Of a stretch of 50,908 nt of DNA, positions 17,183 to 24,799 are shown in pieces (within the stretch, counting starts at the first letter, position 1; each line of letters opens with the position of its first letter). Origin of the DNA: Betaproteobacteria bacterium (GTDB taxonomy: Bacteria > Pseudomonadota > Gammaproteobacteria > Burkholderiales > Burkholderiaceae_D); NCBI GenBank assembly GCA_013287275.1, contig JABDED010000005.1:15111-66018 (forward strand), written 5' to 3'. Under the pieces are notes generated by a model. It saw nothing but the letters and a program-made list of their open reading frames with translations, did not search any database and had not been told where the DNA came from. Position numbers and translations under genes: made by a program.

Positions 17183-17610
17183 ACGGACTTAGGCCAGGCT
17201 CCCGCCAAGCCGGTGCCGTCGGTCTGCTGTTTACCGCCGTTTTGATGGCCTTGGTCAGCCTGGCGGCACTGTCTTTTTTGTATTCGTTGCGCTACGGCCG
17301 CTGGCCTATGCAGGAGGCTTGGGCCAGCTGGAGCAAGTCGGACAAGGTCAACCAGATACAGCAGGAAATCAAGAGTGCCGCCGGGCAGGCAGCGGCGCCT
17401 GCAGGCGCCGAAGTGCGGCGCTGCATGATAGCCGGCAAGCCGACTTATTCCAATGTTGAGTGCAAGGCCGCCGGCAGCCTTGCCGTGAAACTGCACGACA
17501 GCCGCGGCATAGAGGCGCCCAGGCAGCCGGCGCCGGCAGAGCAGCAAATCGGCGGCGATGGCCAGCTGAAAGAGAAAATGCTGGAAAAAGCCATTTCCAC
17601 GAATAAATAA
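17179..17610 (+). CDS. Small membrane-anchored protein with a DUF4124-like tail
   Basis: Function unknown. The 143-residue protein has one N-terminal membrane segment (AVGLLFTAVLMALVSLAALSFL, about 13-34), placing the rest in the periplasm. A short helical linker follows, then CMIAGKPTYSNVECK, which resembles the Y-S-N-x-x-C core of DUF4124 domains. Two cysteines in this segment could form a disulphide. The TTG start at 17179 overlaps the mtgA stop by 4 bp, and corA begins 20 bp downstream. Coupling to mtgA hints at an envelope role, but that is inference. Confidence 0.72.
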   Translation: MNGLRPGSRQAGAVGLLFTAVLMALVSLAALSFLYSLRYGRWPMQEAWASWSKSDKVNQIQQEIKSAAGQAAAPAGAEVRRCMIAGKPTYSNVECKAAGSLAVKLHDSRGIEAPRQPAPAEQQIGGDGQLKEKMLEKAISTNK

Positions 17611-17630
17611 CACGGGATGGACCAGAGCAC

Positions 17631-18596
17631 ATGATCAATGTATTTGTGTTGCAGAACGGGCGCCTGAGCCAGATCAATATCGAGAATCGTGCCGATCTCG
17701 AAAATGTCGCCCCTGTCTGGGTGGACCTGACCGATCCCAATGAGGATGAGCGGGACTGGGTCAGGAGCATCTATGGCGTGACCCTGCCCGGCGAAGACGA
17801 AGTCAAGGACATCGAGGCTTCCGCCCGTTGTTACGAAGCCGATAACGGCGACCTGCACCTGCGTACCGATTTCCTAATCGACGACGACGACGAGCCGGCC
17901 AGGATAGTCACGGTCGCCTTTATCCTGGCGCGCGACATCCTGTTTTCGGTGCATACGCTGGACTTGCCGGTATTCCGGCTGGTGCGCATGCGCGCGCGTT
18001 CCCGCCCCGGTTCCATCGCCGACTACAAGGATGTGTTGCTGGACCTGTATGCAACCGATGCCGAATATTCGGCCGATGCGCTGGAGGGTGTCTACCAGAA
18101 CCTGGAAGACGTCAGCCGCAGTGTATTGAAAAAAAACTTTTCCGACCAGGACGCCGCCGCTGCGCTGAACTCGATCGCGCAGGAAGAAGATTTGAACGGC
18201 CGTATCCGCCGCAACATGATGGACACCCGCCGTGCCGTCAGCTTCCTGATGCGCGGCCGCCTGTTGAATGCAGACCAGTTTGAAGAAGCGCGCCAGATCT
18301 TGCGCGACATCGAGTCGCTGGACGGCCATACCTCGTTCCTGTTCGACAAGATCAACTTCCTGATGGACGCCACCGTCGGCTTCATCAACATCAACCAGAA
18401 CAAGATCATCAAGATCTTCTCGGTGGCTTCGGTCGCCTTCCTGCCGCCTACCCTGATCGCCAGCATCTACGGCATGAACTTCAGGATATTCCCGGAGCTG
18501 CAGTGGGATCTGGGGTATCCGTTTGCGCTGGCGCTGATGCTGGCTTCGGCGATGACGCCGTTTTGGTATTTTAAGCGGAGAGGGTGGCTGAAGTGA
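17631..18596 (+). CDS. corA: CorA-family magnesium/cobalt transporter
   Basis: Pentameric inner-membrane channel for Mg2+ and related divalent cations. The 321-residue length is normal. It has a large cytoplasmic N-terminal domain and a long stalk helix. Two C-terminal membrane helices follow, the first ending with the selectivity signature YGMNF (Gly281-Met282-Asn283), then LQWDLGYPFALALMLASAMTPFWYF. The basic C-terminus KRRGWLK is typical. It ends a plus-strand run and is convergent with arginase. The intergenic gap holds a structured repeat that may act as a terminator. Confidence 0.95.
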   Translation: MINVFVLQNGRLSQINIENRADLENVAPVWVDLTDPNEDERDWVRSIYGVTLPGEDEVKDIEASARCYEADNGDLHLRTDFLIDDDDEPARIVTVAFILARDILFSVHTLDLPVFRLVRMRARSRPGSIADYKDVLLDLYATDAEYSADALEGVYQNLEDVSRSVLKKNFSDQDAAAALNSIAQEEDLNGRIRRNMMDTRRAVSFLMRGRLLNADQFEEARQILRDIESLDGHTSFLFDKINFLMDATVGFININQNKIIKIFSVASVAFLPPTLIASIYGMNFRIFPELQWDLGYPFALALMLASAMTPFWYFKRRGWLK

Positions 18597-18672
18597 CCGG
18601 GCCTTTGCTGGCTTCGGAATCCGGCATACTGCTATTTCTAGTTTGATTGATCACTGTGTTTTTATGATCGCA

Positions 18673-18775
18673 GGCGGGAGTGGCCCGGTGGCCACTTACC
18701 TTTTCTGGCTCACTTTATTTTGGCGGAGCAAAATAAAGTGAGTGGCTGTCGGGCCCCCGACGTGCATCCACGAAG
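18673..18775. repeat. Structured intergenic repeat, short copy, between corA and arginase
   Basis: Contains a perfect 14-bp stem, CTCACTTTATTTTG (18709-18722) pairing with 18729-18742, closed by the hexaloop GCGGAG. It is flanked by GTGGCCACTTAC on one side and GTGGCTGTCGGGCCCCCGAC then CCACGAAG on the other. The order of elements matches the right end of the large repeat at 37907-38462, which has CTTAC...TTTG-GCGAAG-CAAA...GTAAG followed by GTGGCTGCCGGGCC and CCACGAAG. Loop and flanks are kept while the stem sequence differs. Lying between convergent genes, it could terminate transcription in both directions. Confidence 0.75.
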
Positions 18776-18828
18776 AGGGAAGTATTTGTTAAACGCTAAG
18801 CCTGGATCATGGCGTAGCCTACGCAGGA

Positions 18829-19746
18829 CTACCCGTTAATTCTAACCAGCGTAGACTTCCCAAACAAACTCTCAATCAAATCCACCGCCAACACCGCAGT
18901 CTGGTTCCGTATGTCCAGCGCCGGATTCAATTCCACTACGTCCAGCGAACCCAGCAAGCCGGTATCGGCGACCATCTCCATGCACAATTGCGCTTCGCGG
19001 TAGGTCGGGCCGCCTAGTACCGCGGTGCCGACGCCGGGGGCGATTGCCGGGTCCAGGCAGTCCATGTCGAAGCTGACGTGCAGGTGGGTGTTTTCATCCA
19101 CGCCTTCCAGCGCGGCGTTCATTGCGGCGCGCATGCCGTATTCGTCGATGTAGCGCATGTCGTAGACTTGCATGCCCATTTCGTGGATGAAGCGCTTTTC
19201 GCCTTCGTCCACGCTGCGGATGCCGATCAGGCGGATTTCGTCCGGCTTTACGGCCGGGGTATGGCCCGCATAGTGGATCAGCTGGTCGGGACCGTGACCC
19301 ATCAGGCAGGCTACCGGCATACCGTGGATATTGCCGGTTGGACTGATGGTGGACAGGTTGCTGTCGGCGTGGGCGTCAAACCACAGCACGCGCAGTTTCT
19401 TGCCGACTTTCTTGCAATGCTTGGCGACTGCACTGATGGAGCCTATCGCCAGGCAGTGGTCGCCGCCCATCATCATCGGCATGTGGCCCTGGCTCAGCGC
19501 GCTGTCTACCGCATCGAACAGGCCCTGGTTCCAGGCGACCGCTTCTTCCAGGTGGCGCAGGCCGTTCACCGGCTCTTGCCAGGGATTGGCCGGGCCGTGC
19601 AGATTGCCATGGTCGATCACCCGCAACTGGCGCGCCTGCAAGGCTTCCACCAGTCCGGCAACGCGCAAGGCATCCGGGCCCATGCCCGCGCCTCTGACAC
19701 TAGCCCCTACGTCGGTAGGTGCGCCAATCAAGGAAATTGTTTTCAT
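18829..19746 (-). CDS. rocF: Arginase
   Basis: Hydrolyses L-arginine to L-ornithine and urea with a binuclear manganese site. The 305-residue length fits arginases. Metal-binding motifs are all present: MMGGDHCLAIGS, WFDAHADSN (with DAHAD), and SFDMDCLDPAIAPGVGT near the C-terminal third. The N-terminal IGAPTDVGASVRGAGMGPDALR is typical. It lies 21 bp downstream of ornithine cyclodeaminase, so the two form an operon converting arginine to urea plus proline. A divergent Lrp-type regulator is probably the local controller. Agmatinase is the near relative, but the spacing and SFDMDCLDP context favour arginase. Confidence 0.93.
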   Translation of the reverse strand: MKTISLIGAPTDVGASVRGAGMGPDALRVAGLVEALQARQLRVIDHGNLHGPANPWQEPVNGLRHLEEAVAWNQGLFDAVDSALSQGHMPMMMGGDHCLAIGSISAVAKHCKKVGKKLRVLWFDAHADSNLSTISPTGNIHGMPVACLMGHGPDQLIHYAGHTPAVKPDEIRLIGIRSVDEGEKRFIHEMGMQVYDMRYIDEYGMRAAMNAALEGVDENTHLHVSFDMDCLDPAIAPGVGTAVLGGPTYREAQLCMEMVADTGLLGSLDVVELNPALDIRNQTAVLAVDLIESLFGKSTLVRING

Positions 19747-19767
19747 TCGTGGTTTAATCAGTCTGTT

Positions 19768-20853
19768 TCAAACATTAATAGGAACGGCATAGGACGCGCT
19801 GTCGCGCACTCCCGGTGTTTGGGTGCTCGATGGAACTCCGGCGCCGACGCCCATGCCGAACAGGTCTTTAGGGTTCAGCAATTCCGGAATCAGGTCCAGG
19901 ATGCGGGAATCTTTTTGCACGACGTATTTCTCCAGGTAGCGCATCGCCGAAAAATCTTCCAGCGCAAAACCGACCGAGTCGAATACCGTTACTTGCTGCG
20001 GGTTCGCGCGGCCTGCAACTTTGCCTTCCAGTACTTGCCAGAATTCGGTGACCGGAAAGTCGGCCGGCATCTGCTGTAATTCGCCCTCTATCCTGGATTG
20101 CGGCTCATATTCTACGACGACATGCGCGTTTTCCAATATTGCAGCGTGTAACTCGGTTTTGCCGGGGCAGTCGCCGCCTACTGCATTGATGTGCATGCCG
20201 GCTTCTATCATTTCCGGCAGCAGGATCAAGGCATTGGTCTTGTCTGCGGTGACGGTCGTGATGATATCCGCACCCTTGACTGCATCGGCGGTGGAGTTGG
20301 CCCTGACGATGCGCAGTTTTGGATAGGCGCGCAAATTGCGGATCAGCTTGTCGGTCGCGGCAGGGTCGACATCATACACACGTAATTCCTCTATGCCCAG
20401 CAGGCAGTGGAAGGCAATCGCCTGGAACTCGCTCTGGGCGCCATTGCCTATCAGGGCCATGCGGCGGCTGTCCGGCCTTGCCATGTATTGCGCTACCAGC
20501 ACGGACGTGGCGGCGGTGCGCAGCGCGGTGGTCAGTGTCAGTTCCGACAACAGGCGCGGGTAACCGGTATGGACGTCGGACAACACACCGAAAGCGGTCA
20601 CGGTCAGCAAGCCGGCCTGGGTATTCTTGGGATGGCCGTTGACATATTTGAAAGAGTACTGCCTGCCGTCGGAGATCGGCATCAGTTCTATCACGCCTAC
20701 GTCCGAATGGCTGGCGACCCGCGCGCATTTATCAAAATGCGACCAGCGCAGGTAGTCGTCCTTGATCATGCCCGACAGGCGTGCAATAGCGTCTTCCAGC
20801 CTGGTTTTTCTTAAATGCGCTTGCATTTCTTGTGTGCCAATGAAGGTCACCAT
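19768..20853 (-). CDS. ocd: Ornithine cyclodeaminase
   Basis: Converts L-ornithine to L-proline and ammonia with a tightly bound NAD+. The 361-residue protein belongs to the OCD/mu-crystallin family. The family's substrate-binding segment and the Rossmann motif IGNGAQSEFQAIAF (about 145-158) are visible, followed by VYDVDPAATDKLIRNL. NAVGGDCPGKTELHAAIL carries the catalytic Asp of true ornithine cyclodeaminases (GDCPGKTE). The start ATG at 20853 has CGGAG seven bases upstream on the minus strand. A TTGATG-18-CATAAT promoter candidate lies just upstream. With downstream arginase it completes a two-step route from arginine to proline. Confidence 0.93.
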   Translation of the reverse strand: MVTFIGTQEMQAHLRKTRLEDAIARLSGMIKDDYLRWSHFDKCARVASHSDVGVIELMPISDGRQYSFKYVNGHPKNTQAGLLTVTAFGVLSDVHTGYPRLLSELTLTTALRTAATSVLVAQYMARPDSRRMALIGNGAQSEFQAIAFHCLLGIEELRVYDVDPAATDKLIRNLRAYPKLRIVRANSTADAVKGADIITTVTADKTNALILLPEMIEAGMHINAVGGDCPGKTELHAAILENAHVVVEYEPQSRIEGELQQMPADFPVTEFWQVLEGKVAGRANPQQVTVFDSVGFALEDFSAMRYLEKYVVQKDSRILDLIPELLNPKDLFGMGVGAGVPSSTQTPGVRDSASYAVPINV

Positions 20854-20869
20854 GATGTTCTCCGAAATT

Positions 20870-20899
20870 ATTATGGGATAACGGTGCAGGCGCCATCAA
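20870..20899 (-). promoter_or_regulatory. Candidate promoter of the ocd-arginase operon
   Basis: On the minus strand, TTGATG (plus coordinates 20894-20899) is followed after 18 bp by CATAAT (20870-20875), ending 16 bp before the ocd start codon. The short leader and the imperfect inverted repeat directly upstream of the -35 suit an activated promoter. Confidence 0.45.
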
Positions 20900-21033
20900 T
20901 GGGGGTTTCTATAAATCTACTGTGCCTGGGCCCGTGTAGCGGGAATGCAGCGATTTGTAGAAAACTCCAACAGGGTGGTGCATGCCGTCGATGTGCTACC
21001 GGTTCATTGTATCCAGTATGGTTGGAAATTAGA

Positions 21034-21147
21034 TTGCCAAATATCAGCGATATCGGTTAATTTATGAAATTAAGTTACTTTAAATATTGAAATATGTATT
21101 TAAATTTCTATTTTAGATTAATTTATAAAATATATGATATTTGGCAA
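21034..21147. promoter_or_regulatory. Perfect 13-bp inverted repeat flanking the lrp-type leader
   Basis: TTGCCAAATATCA at 21034-21046 is exactly complementary to TGATATTTGGCAA at 21135-21147. The arms are separated by 88 bp of about 85 percent AT (estimated by eye). The right arm ends one base before the AGGAG ribosome site (21149-21153). Possible roles are paired operators for a DNA-wrapping Lrp octamer, or a long-range RNA stem limiting access to the ribosome site. Confidence 0.6.
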
Positions 21148-21159
21148 CAGGAGCTTGAT

Positions 21160-21624
21160 ATGGCTGAAATGGATAATTACGACCGCAGTATATTGATACA
21201 CTTGCAAGATGACGGTCGCATGACGAACCTGCAATTGGCGGAGCGCATACATCTGTCTGCTCCGCAAACCTTGCGCCGGGTGCGCACGCTGGAAGAGAAA
21301 AAAATTATCCGCGGTTACGTGGCGCAGGTATCCGCTGAAGCGATAGGCCTGGGTGTCACCGCGTTCGTGAATCTGTCGCTGGATCGTGAACAATTCCGCA
21401 ATGTGCGCGAAGTGGAGCGCAATATCATGGCCTTCCCCGACATCATAGAGTGCCACACCATTTCGGGCGATTTTGACTACATCTTGAAAGTGGTGGCACC
21501 GGACTTGAAGAGCCTGTCGCAATTTTTGACTGACAGGCTGATGCAGGTGCCCGGCGTGGCTTCTCTGCGCTCAATGATATGCATGGAAGAGATCAAGCCG
21601 GTCAGCAGCTTGCCCATAGGCTGA
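21160..21624 (+). CDS. Lrp/AsnC-family transcriptional regulator
   Basis: Predicted amino-acid-responsive DNA-binding regulator. I start at the ATG at 21160, which has AGGAG six bases upstream and gives 154 residues, the Lrp norm. A longer frame from 21094 adds an unlikely AT-rich leader peptide. Residues 5-55 form the HTH (YDRSILIHLQDDGRMTNLQL, RIHLSAPQTLRRVRTLEEK). The remainder is the ligand-binding RAM domain (VTAFVNLSLDREQFRNVREVER through HTISGDFDYILKVVA). It is divergent from ocd-arginase and is the obvious candidate for arginine- or ornithine-responsive control of that operon and of itself. Confidence 0.92.
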   Translation: MAEMDNYDRSILIHLQDDGRMTNLQLAERIHLSAPQTLRRVRTLEEKKIIRGYVAQVSAEAIGLGVTAFVNLSLDREQFRNVREVERNIMAFPDIIECHTISGDFDYILKVVAPDLKSLSQFLTDRLMQVPGVASLRSMICMEEIKPVSSLPIG

Positions 21625-21850
21625 TACCTTTGGTGCGATCCGGGTTTGTAGTATTTTCGGCTATTACCCTATAGGTCTCTGATTGTTAATAGACAGAAAC
21701 TGCGAAGAGCCCTTAGAATGAATTACCCTCTGGAAGCTTTCATTTTTTATCTTCTCATTGAATAAATTGATAGCCCTGACAGCAATATCGATAGCGGGCT
21801 ACCTTGGCAGCCAATGCCAAAGTCTGTTCAGCTTGGTTCCACGTCTGAGA

Positions 21851-23524
21851 ATGTTGCTGCGGTGGCGGTCGCGACCAGCACGGGTTAAAGCACATCTGCT
21901 GCTGCCGCTGCTTGTGTCGGGGTTGCTGCCGTTTTCCGTATTTGCCGCGCCTGTCGACATGCAGGGGAGCTGGTACCAGGCCCCCTCCGACTGGAAATAC
22001 CAGGGCCAGAGTCAGCTGGCGGATGCCGGCCTGGCCAAGGTGGCGCAACTGAGCGCCACCGGCGGCCGCTTCTGGTACCAGGCGGATTTCAAGCTTGGTG
22101 AAGCCGGGACCTATGTGCTGGATTTCAAGAGTTCCAGCACCGTGGGCCGTTTCCAGCACTATGTCTATGACATGCAGGGGCATTTGCTGGCCCACCTGGA
22201 AGGCGGTATCCAGAGCACAGTCGTCAATCCTTTTTTCTTGCGGCATGGGCGCGAACTGATGCTGGCAGCCGGCGACTACCGGCTGATCTCTGAACTCGAT
22301 TCGCCATTCTTCCTGGCGCAGCCGCAACCCTATCTGGATACGCTCGGCGACTACCGGGCCTCGATCAAGGCCGGCAACGCGCTGGTGCTGGTATGCCTGG
22401 GCGTATTCCTGGGGCTGGGATTTTATTATGCTGCGCTGGCGATGGTCAGGCGGCGCACGGCAGAGCGCATGTACGCCATTTTCATCCTCGGCAATCTGCT
22501 CTACAACGGCACCGCCTTGCTGGTCTATCCGGACCTGTTCGGCATGCACTGGTTTTACATGGTCAGCGTGCCGGTGCTGTTTTCCAATTGCGCCTACATC
22601 GTTTTCGTGATGGCGCTGCTGGAGATCAGGCCCGGCGGCCATCCGCGCCTGTACCGGGCCGGCATAGTCTTGCTGGGGCTATTCATGAGCTTCATCGTGC
22701 TGGCCGGCTTTTTCCCTAACTGGTCGCTAGAGCTGGATCGCTACGGGGTAGGCCTGTTCATGAGCTATGGGCTGGTCGCCGGCATTGCGCGTTCGCGCCA
22801 GGGCAATGCTTCGGCCCGCCTGTACCTGGTCGCCATCGCCGCTTTCTTTGTGCTGGGGCTGACTTCCATTTCGCTCAGCCATATGGACGCGCATACCTTG
22901 TACGTGGAACATATAGGTTTGCTGGCGGTCGCGGTGGAAGTGTTTTTGCTGGCGCTGGTATTGTCTTACCAGTTCGCACTGCTGAACAAGGAGCGGCAGG
23001 TAGCCATCGACGATGCCAAGCGCAGCATACTGATCGCCCACACCGATGCGCTGACCGGTTTGCCGAACCGCTTCAATCTGGAAATTGAAATCGTGCAATT
23101 GCCGGAAACTGGCAGCCTGACTATCATCGACCTGGATGGCCTGAAACACTACAACGATACCTATGGCCACTTGCGTGGCGATGAGTTGCTGTGCAGCTTT
23201 TCGTATCACCTGAAGAGGCACCTTGGCAACCGTGCCATCCTGCACCGCATGGGCGGGGATGAATTTGCGATCACCTGCCGCACTGGCGATACCGCCTACA
23301 TAGAGGAGATGTTGACGGCGGCGATGGATGCGCTGCGCAAGGATAATTTCGGCATCGCCGGCGCCAGCTTCGGATCCGCTCTGGTCAGGGAAGATCCCGA
23401 CAAGAAGTCATTGAAGCAAATGGCGGATGCGCGCATGTACCAGCAAAAGCAAATGCGCCGGAGGCGCGCTTCAGATCAACTGGTCAGCCCCGGCATCACG
23501 GATATCGCAAATATTGCAGAATAA
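21851..23524 (+). CDS. Membrane-bound diguanylate cyclase with 7TMR-DISM-like sensor
   Basis: Predicted to make cyclic di-GMP in response to a periplasmic signal. I prefer the ATG at 21851 (557 residues) because it places a clean signal peptide (basic RWRSRPARVKAH, then LLLPLLVSGLLPFSVFAA) at the N-terminus. A TTG at 21758 would prepend 31 residues. A periplasmic beta-rich domain (about 35-170) precedes seven or so membrane helices (about 180-400), resembling the 7TMR-DISM layout. The GGDEF domain starts with TDALTGLPNRFNLE and has an intact GGDEF (468-472). The product-inhibition RxxD site is absent: the expected positions hold Gly and Ala. A short basic tail, QMRRRRASDQ, follows. Confidence 0.88.
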   Translation: MLLRWRSRPARVKAHLLLPLLVSGLLPFSVFAAPVDMQGSWYQAPSDWKYQGQSQLADAGLAKVAQLSATGGRFWYQADFKLGEAGTYVLDFKSSSTVGRFQHYVYDMQGHLLAHLEGGIQSTVVNPFFLRHGRELMLAAGDYRLISELDSPFFLAQPQPYLDTLGDYRASIKAGNALVLVCLGVFLGLGFYYAALAMVRRRTAERMYAIFILGNLLYNGTALLVYPDLFGMHWFYMVSVPVLFSNCAYIVFVMALLEIRPGGHPRLYRAGIVLLGLFMSFIVLAGFFPNWSLELDRYGVGLFMSYGLVAGIARSRQGNASARLYLVAIAAFFVLGLTSISLSHMDAHTLYVEHIGLLAVAVEVFLLALVLSYQFALLNKERQVAIDDAKRSILIAHTDALTGLPNRFNLEIEIVQLPETGSLTIIDLDGLKHYNDTYGHLRGDELLCSFSYHLKRHLGNRAILHRMGGDEFAITCRTGDTAYIEEMLTAAMDALRKDNFGIAGASFGSALVREDPDKKSLKQMADARMYQQKQMRRRRASDQLVSPGITDIANIAE

Positions 23525-23566
23525 GATTGCAGCTTCACTGACGGTTGTTACTTACCTGGAGAAACT

Positions 23567-24799
23567 ATGCGTCGTACCCTGGGATTACTCTGGCCTATGC
23601 TGGCCAGCCTGCTGCTGCCTCTTGCCGTAGCCTGGTTCGTCTATCCGGCTACCCACCTGCCGCCCGGCTTTGGCGTTTTCCCGCCGGAATTTGTCGCCGC
23701 CGCGCCGCCGTTCTGGCTGCTGGCCTTTATCATAGTGGGGCTGATTGAAATCGTGATCGCCGCATTCTTGATCAAGCCGACCTGGTTCGGCTTCCAGCCG
23801 GTCGTTCCCAAACCGCCTCTGCCCTTGACAAAACTGCCTTACTGGTTCTGGATAGGCCTGGTACTCACGGTGTTCTTCTGGTGGCTGATGTGGTCGCGGG
23901 TGACCGTTTTCGGCAACCTGGTGTACTACGCGTTCACGCCTTTATGGTGGGGCTTCATCCTGGTGCTGGACGGCCTGGTTTACCGTCGCAATGGCGGCCA
24001 GTCCTTGCTGTCCGGTCGCTCTACCACGCTGTTCATTTCGTCGCTGGTGTCGATCGCGGGCTGGGGGGTATTTGAATATTTCGACTACTTTGCACTGGGG
24101 AACTGGTACTACCCGAATGGAAACATGCCTGAGCTCAGCCACGGCATGATCGTCTTCCTGTTCATCATTGCATACACCACGGTGTGGCCGGCCGTGTTTG
24201 AATGGTACACCTTGCTGAATACCTTTCCGGTGATGGCGGCCCGTTATTCGCGGGGCCCCAAGCTGGCATTGCCGGGCTCGCCCCTGCTGTGGCTGGGCCT
24301 GATCCTGATTTCGGTGATGGTAGTGTTTCCCTATCCCTTGTTCTGGGTATTGTGGATAGGGCCGCTGATCGTCCTCAGCGGCCAATTGATACGCAAGGGC
24401 GTATGGACGCCGTTTACGGCGATGGCGCAGGGCAACTGGGGGCCGATGGTATTGATGGCGCTCAGTTCGCTGTTCAACGGTTTTTTTTGGGAGCTGTGGA
24501 ATTTCGGCAGCGCCAATCCGAACCCTGCACCGCAAACCAATCCCAACTATTGGATATACGATATTCCGTATGTGAACGTGATCCATATTTTTGCCGAGAT
24601 GCCGCTGGAGGGTTACGCCGGTTACCTGCCGTTCGGCATCCTGGTATGGATAGTGTTTATCTGGGCCGGCGAGGTATTCGGTTTTAGTACCGACCTGGGC
24701 GTGCAGACGGGGGCTGGCGCTAGCAACACGGCAAGCGCGGATAATCCCGCCGCATCTGATATACCAGGCTTGGTTCCTGGCCCGGCACATCGTCTATAG
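23567..24799 (+). CDS. Large polytopic membrane protein of unknown function
   Basis: I do not recognise a family. The 410-residue protein has roughly nine or ten hydrophobic segments. Examples are GLLWPMLASLLLPLAVAWFV at 5-24, FWLLAFIIVGLIEIVIAAFL near 50-69, YWFWIGLVLTVFFWWLMW near 95, LLWLGLILISVMVVFPYPLF in the middle and GILVWIVFIWAGEVFGF near 375. It is rich in Trp, with several W-x-x-W pairs and conserved-looking loops NPAPQTNPNYW and DIPYVNVIHIFAEMPLEGYAGY. The polar Ala/Ser/Gly tail after about 385 looks dispensable. It follows the GGDEF gene by 42 bp with a GGAG ribosome site, so the two are probably cotranscribed. Its last 80 bp overlap the convergent GNAT gene on the other strand. 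Confidence 0.8.
   Translation: MRRTLGLLWPMLASLLLPLAVAWFVYPATHLPPGFGVFPPEFVAAAPPFWLLAFIIVGLIEIVIAAFLIKPTWFGFQPVVPKPPLPLTKLPYWFWIGLVLTVFFWWLMWSRVTVFGNLVYYAFTPLWWGFILVLDGLVYRRNGGQSLLSGRSTTLFISSLVSIAGWGVFEYFDYFALGNWYYPNGNMPELSHGMIVFLFIIAYTTVWPAVFEWYTLLNTFPVMAARYSRGPKLALPGSPLLWLGLILISVMVVFPYPLFWVLWIGPLIVLSGQLIRKGVWTPFTAMAQGNWGPMVLMALSSLFNGFFWELWNFGSANPNPAPQTNPNYWIYDIPYVNVIHIFAEMPLEGYAGYLPFGILVWIVFIWAGEVFGFSTDLGVQTGAGASNTASADNPAASDIPGLVPGPAHRL

Larger units (their letters stand above)
20854..21159. promoter_or_regulatory. Divergent ocd/lrp-type regulatory region
   Basis: This 306-bp gene-free region becomes very AT-rich towards the regulator gene. It carries the candidate ocd promoter (20870-20899, minus), an imperfect 12-bp inverted repeat (20906-20917 with 20952-20963, one mismatch) just upstream of that promoter, and a perfect 13-bp inverted repeat (21034-21046 with 21135-21147) spanning the regulator's own leader. 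The arrangement fits an Lrp-type protein controlling both directions. Confidence 0.6.
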
